Below are positions 1 to 9,060 of a stretch of DNA of 64,000 bases, one piece after another. The position numbers and the translations under genes were made by a program. This DNA comes from Flavobacteriaceae bacterium PS02337 (lineage in GTDB: Bacteria > Bacteroidota > Bacteroidia > Flavobacteriales > Flavobacteriaceae), in the NCBI GenBank assembly GCA_029959285.1, contig JASCOE010000011.1, positions 62,001 to 126,000 of the forward strand, in the 5' to 3' direction. Position 1 is the stretch's first letter, and every line of letters starts with the position of its first letter. The notes below the pieces were generated by a model, which was not told where the DNA came from, made no database searches, and saw nothing but the letters and a program-made list of their open reading frames with translations.

Positions 1-545
1 TCGATGTTAAAATTCATCGTAACATCATCAGAAACCGTTATCTGTTTTTCCTGATTTTTAGAGCCAACATAACTAATTACGAGAGTATAAGTTCCGTTTG
101 GAATTTCTAAACTGTATTTTCCATTAATGTCTGTTATGGTTCCAGCTTCCAATTCTTTAATAAAAACATTGGCGCCAATAACAGGTTGTCTTTCATCATC
201 AGAAATCTGTCCCTTTAGCTTGCTTTTTTTTTTAGCTGCTTTTTGAGATTGAGATTTTTGTTTTACAAAAATATTGTTGCCTACTATAGAAAATTGTACA
301 GATGCAGTTTTGTTTAATTCCGTAATAAGCTTCTCAACTTCGATTTGCTTAAAAATGCTTTTTTTGGTGAAATATTTTTTGCCAGTATCGAACTGCTCCG
401 TAAAGGCAAACTTATAATCAGATTGATTTTCGATCTGTTTAAAAAACTCTTTTAAAGTTACATTTTGATCTACAGTTACCGTGACCTTTTGCGAGGTCAT
501 AGATAAACTGAGTAAAAAAAAGCATGCTGAAATTATATGCTTCAT
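1..545 (-). CDS. SusC/RagA-type TonB-dependent receptor, N-terminal part (runs off the window)
   Basis: Read on the minus strand from an ATG at 543-545, the frame stays open to base 1. It begins with a hydrophobic signal peptide (MKHIISACFFLLSLS). A region resembling the STN/secretin-TonB short domain follows, then a carboxypeptidase-regulatory-like beta-sandwich (motifs GQISDDERQPVIGANVFIK and TDINGKYSLEIP), which is the usual start of SusC/RagA outer-membrane receptors. The plug and barrel lie outside the window. It is downstream of an ECF sigma and a FecR anti-sigma in the same direction, the classical sigma-FecR-receptor cassette, so it is probably the transducing receptor of that pathway. 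The substrate cannot be told. Confidence 0.85.
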   Translation of the reverse strand, partial: MKHIISACFFLLSLSMTSQKVTVTVDQNVTLKEFFKQIENQSDYKFAFTEQFDTGKKYFTKKSIFKQIEVEKLITELNKTASVQFSIVGNNIFVKQKSQSQKAAKKKSKLKGQISDDERQPVIGANVFIKELEAGTITDINGKYSLEIPNGTYTLVISYVGSKNQEKQITVSDDVTMNFNI

Positions 546-646
546 GAAATTTTGTATTTTTGAATTATTATTAAATGGAATAACCTCGTGTTATCCTGAA
601 TATGAGGAGGATGTGGAGTTTCGCGGCTTACATCCTTTTTTCTTTT

Positions 647-1489
647 CTATTGAAAAGTAATCTGTTTTAAATCTTCATTGATTTCAAAGTTTAGGTTATA
701 CATTTCTGATATTAATTGCACAATTGTTTTTAAATCTTCTTTTTTATTGATTCGAATGGTAATCTTTTGGTTTGAATATTCTTGCGGAATCATCACGCTG
801 TAGCCGTAGTTTTCTTGAATATAATCGCTCACAGCAGTTAGCTTTTCGTTGTCAAAATCTACAAATCGGCTAAACTCTGTTAAAGAAGCTTTTTGATTTC
901 CATAAGTGAATTTTTCACCCGGTTTTAAAATCCATTTTTGGTTTTGACCTTTTACATTCATCTGAACACTTCCTTCAAAAAGTTCAACCGTGATTTCTTC
1001 GTTTTCCGATTCTTTCACTGTAAAAGAAGTTCCTAAAACTGTTGTTGTGGTTTCATCACAAAAAACCTGAAAAGGATGCTGTTTGTCTTTTTTTACTTTA
1101 AAATAAGCTTCACCATCCATTTCAATTTTTCTGTTTAAAGCAAAATTTGCCCCATAAGAAATTTTAGAATTTGGACTCAATTCGACTTTTGAACTATCTG
1201 GTAAAGTCACAAATTTTATTGCTGAAGAGGTATTTTCAATAATTGTTTCTGCAATAACGTTACTTTCGTTTAGAGAATTTCCATTAAAATAAATTCCCGT
1301 TCCGATAAGCACAAAAAGTAAAACTGAAGCTGCGGCATAATAACGCCAAGTTTTAGATTTGGTTTTCTTTTTAGCAAAAGTTGAGGTATGAAATTGTTCC
1401 CAAGAAGCTTCTTTTTCGTTTTCGGAATGTGATGACGGATTTTCATTCCATACTTTTTCAAATTCTTCGTCAAATTTTTCGTTATCCAT
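647..1489 (-). CDS. FecR-family anti-sigma factor
   Basis: About 280 residues. A charged cytoplasmic N-terminus is followed by one membrane segment (YYAAASVLLFVLIGTGIYF) and a periplasmic FecR domain (TLPDSSKVELSPNSKISY, GEAYFKVKKDKQHPFQV, TVLGTSFTV, ELFEGSVQM), ending in a DUF4974-like C-terminus. FecR proteins hold an ECF sigma factor at the membrane and release it when the cognate TonB-dependent receptor is loaded. I chose the ATG at 1489 (MDNEKFDEEF) because it avoids overlap with the preceding gene; an in-frame ATG at 1516 would overlap it by 16 bp. The sigma factor lies upstream and the receptor downstream. Confidence 0.92.
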   Translation of the reverse strand: MDNEKFDEEFEKVWNENPSSHSENEKEASWEQFHTSTFAKKKTKSKTWRYYAAASVLLFVLIGTGIYFNGNSLNESNVIAETIIENTSSAIKFVTLPDSSKVELSPNSKISYGANFALNRKIEMDGEAYFKVKKDKQHPFQVFCDETTTTVLGTSFTVKESENEEITVELFEGSVQMNVKGQNQKWILKPGEKFTYGNQKASLTEFSRFVDFDNEKLTAVSDYIQENYGYSVMIPQEYSNQKITIRINKKEDLKTIVQLISEMYNLNFEINEDLKQITFQ

Positions 1490-1500
1490 TTTTGTTGGTT

Positions 1501-1710
1501 TTAAATGATTTGACAATGAAATCCTTGTTTGGTAAAAACACCATAAACCATTTCCTTGATCTCGCGATTGGTTTCGATTTTCAGAATGTTTTCGTGGCCT
1601 TTTTTATCAAAATTGATGATACAATCGGAAATGATGAACTGTAAATGAGCCACAAGTAAATTTGCTTCTTTTTTAGTTCTAACATTAGTTTTATACGCTT
1701 CAATATGCAT
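1501..1710 (-). CDS. small conserved hypothetical protein
   Basis: About 69 residues if started at the ATG at 1710 (MHIEAYKTNV); an upstream ATG at 1749 adds 13 residues. The sequence alternates short beta strands and helices (EAYKTNVRTKKEANLLVAHL, CIINFDKKGHENILKIE, FTKQGFHCQII), suggesting a small ferredoxin-like fold. It is sandwiched between the ECF sigma and fecR genes on the same strand, so it is probably co-transcribed. I recognise similar small proteins in Flavobacteria but know no function. Confidence 0.7.
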   Translation of the reverse strand: MHIEAYKTNVRTKKEANLLVAHLQFIISDCIINFDKKGHENILKIETNREIKEMVYGVFTKQGFHCQII

Positions 1711-1757
1711 TTTCTGTCCTTGTTTTTTATAGATAACAAACGAGAACAAAAAAGTTC

Positions 1758-2276
1758 CTAATGGTTTTCGATTTTTTTCCGAATAAATTTACTGGCAAGA
1801 TAAATATGATTGGCAATGGTCTTTTCAGAAAGATCTGTAATTTCTGCAATCTCCTTATAGCTAAGGTTTTCCAGTTTGTGTAAAGTAAATATTTTTTGCT
1901 GTTGTTCAGGAAGCTGATTAATAAAACTATGAAGTTTTTCTTTTCTTTCGTCAAAAATGGTAGAATCACTTTCTTCCTGTAAGATATCAACTTGAGGATC
2001 AAGCTGAATTATTTTATTTTCTCTGTTAATGTGGTTCAGGATAATGTTTTTGCAGATCGTAAAGATTTGTTTGTCAAATAAAACATCTTCGTTAAGCAAT
2101 TCTCTTTTGTTATATAATCTAATAAAAGTTTCCTGAACAAAGTCCTCGGGAGTAAATACTGAAGAATTAAATCGTCTCGCAATATTGATAAGTTTGTCGT
2201 AGTAATTGAAGTAAGCTTCCTTGAAAGCTGCTTCATTTCCTTTTTTTAAACTTAAAATAAACTTTTTATTGTCCAT
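1758..2276 (-). CDS. ECF RNA polymerase sigma-70 factor
   Basis: 172 residues, the normal length of a Bacteroidota ECF sigma. Region 2 is visible in YDKLINIARRF and TPEDFVQETFIRLYNKRE. Region 4 has the helix-turn-helix LPEQQQKIFTLHKLENLSY followed by KEIAEITDLSEKTIANHIY. It probably directs transcription of the receptor at the left window edge and is itself held by the FecR protein encoded two genes downstream. Gene order sigma, small protein, fecR, receptor, all minus strand, supports one regulatory cassette. Confidence 0.93.
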   Translation of the reverse strand: MDNKKFILSLKKGNEAAFKEAYFNYYDKLINIARRFNSSVFTPEDFVQETFIRLYNKRELLNEDVLFDKQIFTICKNIILNHINRENKIIQLDPQVDILQEESDSTIFDERKEKLHSFINQLPEQQQKIFTLHKLENLSYKEIAEITDLSEKTIANHIYLASKFIRKKIENH

Positions 2277-2677
2277 AACGAAAATATCGCGACTAGTTTT
2301 AACTAATCTAAACTCATTGGTCTCAATATTATTGTATTCAAAATTTAGAGGATTTCAAATATTGAATGTAATAAGTTACAAAGAACCGTAATTTAATTTA
2401 AGATTTGACGAAGTTATTGAAGAAATGTTACAGAATGCATGGTTGTTTTTTATTTTTAAGGTTAAATAATAAGCTAAGATTTATGCATTAAACTGAGTTA
2501 ACAGCTCTTACTCATTATAATTTAATTTTCATTTATAAAGAATATTATTTGAACTGCAGGTTAAAATGAATTTTTCATTATCCTTCTTTTAATAAAATAA
2601 TTCAGGAAAGAAATTACTTCAGTTTTAAAATATAAAGTAATAAATTAGTGTAATAAATTTAACTAGAGACTTATAAA
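2277..2677. other. intergenic region between divergent sigma and ompA-like genes
   Basis: About 400 bp without a convincing gene. The region separates the minus-strand ECF sigma gene from the plus-strand OmpA-like gene and so should hold both promoters. I see no strong inverted repeat or RNA gene. Confidence 0.5.
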
Positions 2678-3676
2678 ATGAAAAAAACAGTAATTATTAC
2701 CCTATTAGGAATTATAATGTTTTCTTGTGCTAAAGAGAAAAAAAGCGAACAACAATTAGAAGAAACAAAAGTTGAAAATACAAAAGAAGCAAAAGTTGAA
2801 GGAATAAATTGGGATGAGGTTTCTGATTTAAAAGATATCGGAAATTTTCCATTTGTTACAGCTCCAAGCGGTTTAAAAATAAGTAATGAAAAAGAAGGAC
2901 TTTCTGAATTCTTTGATTATGAAACAATGCAGAATTATACAGGTACAAGTGTTTACGAAACAGAAGGTAAACTAGGTATATTAACTTTTGAAGGCGCAGA
3001 TGGAAAAGATTTCAATCAAAAACTTTTTGATAAAAGCGTTTACGATTATTTTGATAAAATAGGCGCTAAAAGTATTTACAAAGGAAATTTTCCTGAGAAT
3101 GAAAGTGATAGAGCAAAACTAGAAAAAAACATGTGGAGCGGAAAAAATCGCACAAGTGGCTTGCTAAGAGAAAGTGATTCTCCGTTTGCGGTTTATATTT
3201 TTAAAAATAAGGGTAAAAAATATGTTGTAAACATTCAGTCAAATTCTGCTCAGGGAAATATTTTTATTATGGAACTTAAAGATTTCGAACAAACGATCGA
3301 AAAATATACGGCAGAACAAATGAAAACGGATATCGACAAGACTGGAAAAGCGGTTTTGCATATTAATTTTGATACAGACAAAGCAACATTACAGCCAGAA
3401 GGAGAGAAAGTTGTAGCAGAAATAGTATTGTTATTAAACGCTAATTCTAAATTAAATTTATCAATAGAAGGACATACAGACAATTCAGGAAACGATGCAA
3501 GAAACCAAATACTTTCTGAACAAAGAGCAAATGCTGTAATGCATGACTTGACTGAAAAAGGAATTGATGCAAAAAGATTAAAAGCGAAAGGCTTTGGTTC
3601 AAAAAAACCTTTGAAAAGCAACGACACAGAACAAGACAAAGCAGAAAATAGAAGAGTAGAGTTGGTTAAGTTTTAA
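2678..3676 (+). CDS. OmpA-family lipoprotein
   Basis: 332 residues. The N-terminus is a lipoprotein signal (MKKTVIITLLGIIMFSC, lipobox Cys17). A linker and a middle domain of unknown fold follow. The C-terminal ~110 residues are an OmpA/MotB peptidoglycan-binding domain: VLHINFDTDKATLQPEG, LSIEGHTDNSGNDARNQ and LSEQRANAVMHDL, then KGFGSKKPLKSNDTE and ENRRVEL, with the canonical Asp and Arg that contact meso-diaminopimelate. It likely tethers the outer membrane to peptidoglycan. A hairpin terminator follows at about 3703. It belongs to the chromosomal backbone left of the island. Confidence 0.92.
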   Translation: MKKTVIITLLGIIMFSCAKEKKSEQQLEETKVENTKEAKVEGINWDEVSDLKDIGNFPFVTAPSGLKISNEKEGLSEFFDYETMQNYTGTSVYETEGKLGILTFEGADGKDFNQKLFDKSVYDYFDKIGAKSIYKGNFPENESDRAKLEKNMWSGKNRTSGLLRESDSPFAVYIFKNKGKKYVVNIQSNSAQGNIFIMELKDFEQTIEKYTAEQMKTDIDKTGKAVLHINFDTDKATLQPEGEKVVAEIVLLLNANSKLNLSIEGHTDNSGNDARNQILSEQRANAVMHDLTEKGIDAKRLKAKGFGSKKPLKSNDTEQDKAENRRVELVKF

Positions 3677-3702
3677 ACTTAAAAACTTATTTTCTCTCAC
3701 AT

Positions 3703-3735
3703 AACCCTTAAGCAGAAATGTTTGAGGGTTTTTCT
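3703..3735 (+). terminator. intrinsic terminator after the OmpA-like gene
   Basis: An imperfect hairpin (AACCCTTAAGC, loop, then TGTTTGAGGGTT) is followed by TTTTCTTTTT, 27 bp after the stop codon. Confidence 0.65.
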
Positions 3736-3753
3736 TTTTATTGAAAATGTATA

Positions 3754-4011
3754 TTATTCCTCGCCATTTAAATCTTCAACAGCAGAGATTTGATCTAATA
3801 TATTCGTTTGATTTGGCGAAATGTAGTTTTTTACTTCGCCAAGATTTTCTTTCTTAAAAAGAAGATCTAATGCATGATATAATTTTAATAAAACATCTTT
3901 GTCTTCTTTTGCAATATCTAATGCAGTATTAAAGTTAAAAACATAATTGTTAGAATTTCTGACTTCTACTTTTATCGTTTTCGATGTGATTTTAAATTTA
4001 ACTATATCCAT
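3754..4011 (-). CDS. small hypothetical protein
   Basis: 85 residues, with a mixed beta/alpha N-terminal half (VKFKITSKTIKVEVRNSNNY) and an acidic C-terminus. It converges with the OmpA-like gene and is the last backbone gene before the island junction. The composition and codon use look coding, but I recognise no family. Confidence 0.6.
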   Translation of the reverse strand: MDIVKFKITSKTIKVEVRNSNNYVFNFNTALDIAKEDKDVLLKLYHALDLLFKKENLGEVKNYISPNQTNILDQISAVEDLNGEE

Positions 4012-4086
4012 ACGTTGGTAAATTACTTGGTTGCAAAGATGCTAATTTAATAAAGTTCTTCGTGAAATAAAGAGCTAATTTAAATA

Positions 4087-4121
4087 AAAAACCCTTAAAC
4101 GTTTCTGTTTAAGGGTTTTGC
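4087..4121. terminator. chromosomal terminator of the displaced tRNA-Met end
   Basis: A near-perfect stem (AAACCCTTAAAC / GTTTAAGGGTTT, loop GTTTCT) is flanked by A-runs and T-runs. It lies just beyond the 43-bp tRNA fragment, at the same spacing as the related hairpin next to the intact tRNA (58742-58770). It is therefore probably the original chromosomal tRNA terminator, moved here by the integration. Confidence 0.75.
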
Positions 4122-4127
4122 CTTTTC

Positions 4128-4170
4128 GTAGCGAGGACGGGAGTTGAACCCGTGACCTCAGGGTTATGAA
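4128..4170 (-). repeat. left attachment site: 3' fragment of tRNA-Met
   Basis: These 43 bp are identical to 58778-58820, which is the 3' half (anticodon through acceptor stem) of the intact tRNA-Met. Identity stops abruptly inside the anticodon arm: AACTG follows here, TCCTG in the intact gene. Direct repeats of a tRNA 3' end on either side of foreign DNA are the mark of site-specific integration. Confidence 0.92.
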
Positions 4171-4264
4171 AACTGTTTTACGGATTTTTAACTTTTGTAA
4201 AATATTGATTTTTAATTACTTGTTGTTTTGTTGAAATTTGGTTTTATGTTGTTTTTTGAGATTT

Positions 4265-4288
4265 CCTCACTGAAGTTCCTCACTTGAG
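4265..4288 (+). repeat. putative left integrase arm-type sites
   Basis: Two adjacent related elements, CCTCACTGAAG (4265-4275) and TTCCTCACTTGAG (4276-4288), lie about 95 bp inside the left junction. The same two words recur inside the right junction at 58664-58689 in the same orientation. In a circularised element they would flank the core on both sides, as arm sites of tyrosine recombinases do. Confidence 0.6.
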
Positions 4289-4431
4289 ATTATTTCGAAT
4301 GTTTCTAAAATTTTAATATAAATAAAATCATTTAATTATAACAGTTATCTAAGTTCATAGAAGAAATTATTATCTATTTTAGCAAATGAAAGCTTATCAA
4401 AATGACAATTTAAATTATCGAAGTAATAATT

Positions 4432-4866
4432 ATGATCGATCCTAATCGACCTTATAGCCGCTTGGTTATAGACTTAGTTTTTAATAGAACTAAAGCATCC
4501 ATGCAAAAAGAAGCCTTGATTAGAGGAGGAGATGGAGTAGCACTTTACGAAGATGTTTATACAGGTAAAGTACTTCGTGGAGGTGATCCATATGATTATG
4601 AGCATATACGTTCTTCTGAAGAACTATTCTCAAAATATAAATCCATCTTAACAGATGAGCAAATTGCGGAAGTTGTCAACTGTCCGGAAAACGTATCTGT
4701 AACACTAAGATGTATAAATCAATCTAAAGGAAAAAGAAAAATGGAAGATTGGTTAAATAATCCTGTGAACATTCTTAACAATAGCATCGATTTAAAGTTA
4801 ACAATAATTAACTTGAAAAAGGCAGATGATGGAATTGATAGAATTGTTAAAACTTTTAGAAAATAA
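4432..4866 (+). CDS. HNH-nuclease-like protein heading the GTPase operon
   Basis: 144 residues. The centre holds what looks like a divergent HNH/beta-beta-alpha-metal core: YDYEHI (His58), then ENVSVTL (Asn87), then INQSKGK (Asn96, Lys99), the spacing and KG ending typical of HNH nucleases with Asn in place of the last His. No signal peptide or membrane segment. Upstream in-frame ATG at 4402 is followed by a stop after three codons, so 4432 is the first usable start. Only 5 bp separate it from the first GTPase gene, so the three genes likely form one operon. A nuclease effector guarded by the GTPases is an inference; the HNH call itself is motif-based and moderate. Confidence 0.6.
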   Translation: MIDPNRPYSRLVIDLVFNRTKASMQKEALIRGGDGVALYEDVYTGKVLRGGDPYDYEHIRSSEELFSKYKSILTDEQIAEVVNCPENVSVTLRCINQSKGKRKMEDWLNNPVNILNNSIDLKLTIINLKKADDGIDRIVKTFRK

Positions 4867-4871
4867 GTTAA

Positions 4872-7298
4872 ATGAAAAAAGAAAAAGATTATAAATCCAT
4901 AATTACATTAATAGCAGCTCATATTATCACTGCTGATAAGGAAATTGATAATAAGGAACTTGATATTATTTACTCTTATAATAAAAACTGTAGTGATATT
5001 GAAAATGAAATAAATAATATTTTTTCTGATGATGATGATAAAATTCTTTTGACTGATTTGGTAAAAGAATTGTCTTGTTTTCCAAACACTATTATTTACG
5101 AGACATACAACTTGTTTCTCGATATTATATATTGTGATGGATTCTATCATATAAAAGAGCAAGAAAAATTAGAAGAGATCAAAAAAATACTGCCCTTTGA
5201 TGAATCAACTCTAGCTATTTTAGAATTATCTTTTCTTGAAAAATCAAAAAAGTCTCTTTACAAAGAAGAAAAGAAGGAAGGTGATACGTTTTGTAAAATG
5301 TCAAGCAATGATTCTGATAAATCAGAGCAGGTAAGGAAAGAAATTTTATTGAACGGTCCTCAATTCGTACAAAAAATAAAACAAATTTCAAAGACAGCAA
5401 AATCTGATCTAAAATTTGTTGAAGAGGTATACTTAGAATCTTCTAATCGAATAGTTAAATTAATAAACAATTTAGAAAATAATAAACTTAAAAATCACAA
5501 TAGGAAAGATGAAGAGTTTGATGGATTTATTAATGAACTACAAAGAAACATAAAAGAGAATTTTACCAGTCATTTACAGGAGAATATTCAAGTCCTGAAT
5601 AAAAAGAAACGATCAGTAGATTATTTTACAATATCTTTTTTAGGAAGGACTAAGGCAGGTAAAAGCACTTTGCATTCTATAATTACTCAAGATGGTGAAG
5701 ATGCCATAGGTGTTGGAAAAGTCAGGACCACTAGATATAATAGAGTATATAACTGGGAAAATTTAAGAATTGTAGATACCCCAGGAATTGGTGCTCCTGG
5801 AGGAATGTCCGATGTTCAAATTGCTGAAAGTATATTGGATGAGTCTGATTTAATTTGCTATTTGGTGACTAATGATGCAATTCAGGAAACGGAATTTCAG
5901 TTTCTGTCGGAAATTAAAAAGAAAAATAAACCTGTAATAATTCTTTTAAATGTAAAAGAAAATCTTGAGGTTGAAAGTCGGAAAAATTTATTCTTGAAAA
6001 ATCCTACTAAATGGAAGGAAAGAAGAGATAACAAAAGTATTCAGGGACATATAGACAGAATTAATGATTATATGATCAAATATTATAGTAGTAATCATTA
6101 TAGGGTCATTCCTGTTATGCTGTTAGCAGCAAAACTATCTGAGATTGAAACAGATAATTCTATAAAAAAGATATTGTATGATGGTTCAAATGTTGAAGAA
6201 TTCTTGATTAGTTTAAAAACTACTGTATTTGAAAATGGACATTTAAGAAAATCTCAGAATATAATTGATGGGACTAATTTTAATTTGAATTCTTTTTACG
6301 AAGATATCAATAATCAGTATTTAAGTTTGTCAGAAATAATTTCTAGATTAAAGAAAGAAAAAATTTCTTTTCGTGATTTCTTAAAAAAGAACAAAGATGT
6401 ATATAAACAAAATTTAAAGGGGGAAGTTGATACCCATGTTTCGAAAATTAAAAAATTTGCTAGAGATTTTGCAATAAATAATTATGAATTAAGCGAAACT
6501 AAATTGACTAAACTTTGGGAGAAAGAATTATTAAGCAGGGGATATAAGCAACAATTAGAAAAAAGGATAAGCCAATACTTTGATATTATTCAAACAGAAA
6601 TACAGTCAAGATTGAATGAGTTTTTGGAAAGTTTTCAATTGTATTTTAATAACCTAAATTTAAACATTAAAAAAAATTCTACTTTTAACACAAGAACTTT
6701 CTTAAAAATTGGAGGATCCTTAATAGGTGTCGTGGGAGCAATTTTTCTTTCGGTTGCTGCACTTTCAACTCCAGTAGGTTGGGCATTAGCAATAGGAGGT
6801 TTTTTGGTCGGATTGTCTAATTATTTATTTAAATCCAAAGCAAACAAAATTAAAGATGCACAAGAGAGCATAGAGAAAAGTTTAATAAAAGGGATAGACG
6901 ATTTCGAAATACATTTGAAAGAAGAAATTTTTCATAGTCTCGACAAGATGTTGTTTGACTATGACAAATTAGTCGATGATAATATGGGGAAATTAATTAA
7001 TGAAGCTGAAGCATTTCAAAAGTTATTAAAAGCAGAATTAGATTTTAGCAATTGTAAAATAGATTTGCTAAATAAAGCTATGATGATTAGAGTTTTTCAG
7101 CATATAAATCATATTGATTTTGATTTTGAAGTAAATAAATTCGTTTCGAAAGACAAAACCATAATTGATATTCAAAGAGATTTTAAGAAAAATCAAATTA
7201 CATTAAAAACTAGTCATCAACTAGAGCGTAAGGACGTAATAGAAATAACAGAATTGCTTCATTGTGATTTCAAAGTATATAGAACTAAAATTAAATAA
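4872..7298 (+). CDS. dynamin-like GTPase with TerB-like N-terminus (Eleos/Leo-like)
   Basis: 808 residues. Residues 1-100 resemble a TerB-like helical domain (IITADKEIDNKELDII; DIIYCDGFYHIKEQEKL). A GTPase domain follows: G1 LGRTKAGKSTLHS (about 256-268), G3 VDTPGIGAPG (about 300) and a G4-like LLNVKE. The C-terminal half is long and helical with a hydrophobic hairpin at about 610-653 (GGSLIGVVGAIFLSVAAL, then VGWALAIGGFLVGLSNYLF), as in bacterial dynamin-like proteins that insert in membranes. It pairs with a second GTPase 14 bp downstream, matching the two-GTPase layout of the Eleos (LeoA/LeoBC) anti-phage system. The family call is strong; the Eleos assignment is an inference. Confidence 0.8.
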   Translation: MKKEKDYKSIITLIAAHIITADKEIDNKELDIIYSYNKNCSDIENEINNIFSDDDDKILLTDLVKELSCFPNTIIYETYNLFLDIIYCDGFYHIKEQEKLEEIKKILPFDESTLAILELSFLEKSKKSLYKEEKKEGDTFCKMSSNDSDKSEQVRKEILLNGPQFVQKIKQISKTAKSDLKFVEEVYLESSNRIVKLINNLENNKLKNHNRKDEEFDGFINELQRNIKENFTSHLQENIQVLNKKKRSVDYFTISFLGRTKAGKSTLHSIITQDGEDAIGVGKVRTTRYNRVYNWENLRIVDTPGIGAPGGMSDVQIAESILDESDLICYLVTNDAIQETEFQFLSEIKKKNKPVIILLNVKENLEVESRKNLFLKNPTKWKERRDNKSIQGHIDRINDYMIKYYSSNHYRVIPVMLLAAKLSEIETDNSIKKILYDGSNVEEFLISLKTTVFENGHLRKSQNIIDGTNFNLNSFYEDINNQYLSLSEIISRLKKEKISFRDFLKKNKDVYKQNLKGEVDTHVSKIKKFARDFAINNYELSETKLTKLWEKELLSRGYKQQLEKRISQYFDIIQTEIQSRLNEFLESFQLYFNNLNLNIKKNSTFNTRTFLKIGGSLIGVVGAIFLSVAALSTPVGWALAIGGFLVGLSNYLFKSKANKIKDAQESIEKSLIKGIDDFEIHLKEEIFHSLDKMLFDYDKLVDDNMGKLINEAEAFQKLLKAELDFSNCKIDLLNKAMMIRVFQHINHIDFDFEVNKFVSKDKTIIDIQRDFKKNQITLKTSHQLERKDVIEITELLHCDFKVYRTKIK

Positions 7299-7312
7299 AT
7301 AAATAAATTAAT

Positions 7313-9016
7313 ATGGAGAACAGTGCAGACCTAAAATTTAATAATTTATCATTGAAACTTAATGGGATTATTCAAAAAACATTTTTACTGTTAAACGAAT
7401 TTGAAAAGATAGGTGCTCTAGAATTGTTAACCTCTAAATTAAATATAACCAAAGAAAGTTCAGAATTAAAAGTTGCATTTGTCGGACAGTATAATGCTGG
7501 GAAATCAACGATAATATCAGCATTGACAGGTAGAAGAGATATAAAAATAGATTCAAATGTAGCAACAGATGTTAGCTGTGATTATAAATGGAACAATATT
7601 AAAATCACTGATACACCGGGAATTTTAGCAGGAAAAGTTGAGAAACATGATGAATTTACTAAAATAACTCTTAATCAAACAGATTTGATTGTGTACGTTT
7701 TAACAAGTCAACTATTTGATGATGTTATTTTTGAAAATTTTATCGATTTGGCATTTAATCAAAAGTTTAAAGAAAAAATGCTTATTGCTATTAATAAAAT
7801 GTCAATGGAAAAAGGAGACGTTGAAATACTTAAAAAGAATTATCATGAGTCTATGCTTGCTGTCTTTAAAGAACGTGGCTATGATTTTGACTTTGAAATA
7901 GTGTTTATTGATGCTGCCGATTATATGGAAGGAATAGATGAAAATGAGGAAGAACTTATACAGTTGAGTAATTTTTCTAATTTTATTGAAACTCTAAACT
8001 CATTTATTGAGGATAAAGGAATAGTTCAAAAGGCATTCGATACACCAATCCGAATAATTAGAGGAGAGTTGAGTCAAATTGCTTTCGACGAAGTAGATCC
8101 AAATTTTAATTTGATATTGAATAAATATCAAAATAGGCTTTTGAAACATAAGACCGAAATAATTAGGGAATCCGAATATTTATTTGAAAACCTAAAATCT
8201 AAAATTATCGAAGAAGGTTATTTTGTGTCATCTTCAATTGATCAAATAAGTCAGGAAGATTTTGATGTCAAGCAAAGTAAGTTTAATCTCTTATTGGAAA
8301 CAGAATCTGCATCAACTATGAATCAAATTGAAAATTTGATCAAGGAAAAAAATAGAGTGTTGCGTGAAGAATTTGAAGAGATAAGCCTAGACGATGACGT
8401 TTCTTTTTACGTAGAGAATTTGAAAAAAGATTCAGAGCGCCAAAAGATAAATCCAGTTTTTAATAGTTCCTCTTTAGAAAGTAAAATAGGACTTCTAAAT
8501 ACTTTAAAACAGAATTCCGATAAATTGACTAGTTTTTCGGGAGCTGATAAAGCTGCCGGCATTTTTGCGAAATCAGGTGAAATCAGTGGATCTGCAGGTC
8601 ATGCACTAGTTAAAAATATAGGTTCTACAATTGGATTTAAATTCAAACCTTGGCAGGCTGTTAAAATAACTAAAAATATTGGAAATGTAGCCAAAATTGC
8701 AGGACCTGTATTAGCTGTTTTTTCTGCGGGTGTTGAGATATATGGTGCTGTGAAAGAAGAAAAAGAACTTAAAGACATGGCCGTTTCTAAAAGCCAAATG
8801 AATGAAAGTTTTTATGTAATTGCTAAAGAAATAGTTTTACAGATAAAAGAAAAGTTTAATGAATATGTTAAAGAAAATATAGATAGTAAGCTTAATGAAT
8901 TCCAAGAAATGAAAATAGAATTTGTAAAAACTAACAAGGCAAATTCAAAATTTCAAGAAGCTATTACGAAACTAGATAGTGAATTTATAGATTTTATCGA
9001 GTTGATAAATAATTAG
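7313..9016 (+). CDS. second dynamin-like GTPase (LeoA-like)
   Basis: 567 residues, about the size of LeoA. GTPase motifs are clear: G1 GQYNAGKSTIISAL (about 57-70), G3 ITDTPGILAG (about 98) and G4 AINKMS (about 161). A helical stalk follows. A hydrophobic stretch near residues 455-475 (IAGPVLAVFSAGVEIYGAV) could be a membrane paddle. It is the last gene of the operon and ends just before a perfect 12-bp hairpin shared with the convergent WYL regulator. Paired bacterial dynamins commonly act as hetero-oligomers on membranes, so both proteins probably work together in response to membrane stress or infection. Confidence 0.82.
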   Translation: MENSADLKFNNLSLKLNGIIQKTFLLLNEFEKIGALELLTSKLNITKESSELKVAFVGQYNAGKSTIISALTGRRDIKIDSNVATDVSCDYKWNNIKITDTPGILAGKVEKHDEFTKITLNQTDLIVYVLTSQLFDDVIFENFIDLAFNQKFKEKMLIAINKMSMEKGDVEILKKNYHESMLAVFKERGYDFDFEIVFIDAADYMEGIDENEEELIQLSNFSNFIETLNSFIEDKGIVQKAFDTPIRIIRGELSQIAFDEVDPNFNLILNKYQNRLLKHKTEIIRESEYLFENLKSKIIEEGYFVSSSIDQISQEDFDVKQSKFNLLLETESASTMNQIENLIKEKNRVLREEFEEISLDDDVSFYVENLKKDSERQKINPVFNSSSLESKIGLLNTLKQNSDKLTSFSGADKAAGIFAKSGEISGSAGHALVKNIGSTIGFKFKPWQAVKITKNIGNVAKIAGPVLAVFSAGVEIYGAVKEEKELKDMAVSKSQMNESFYVIAKEIVLQIKEKFNEYVKENIDSKLNEFQEMKIEFVKTNKANSKFQEAITKLDSEFIDFIELINN

Positions 9017-9024
9017 ATTATTAG

Positions 9025-9054
9025 ATAGGCTTCAACTAAGGAAGTTGAAGCCTA
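9025..9054. terminator. bidirectional hairpin between convergent genes
   Basis: A perfect 12-bp stem (ATAGGCTTCAAC / GTTGAAGCCTAT, 6-nt loop) lies between the stops of the GTPase gene and the WYL gene. The T-run is poor, so it may stabilise 3' ends as much as terminate. Confidence 0.7.
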
Positions 9055-9060
9055 TTGGCT

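Noticed and set aside
3250-3639. Antisense reading frame inside the OmpA-like gene
   Set aside because: It is fully contained in a well-supported coding region and its composition follows from the opposite strand.
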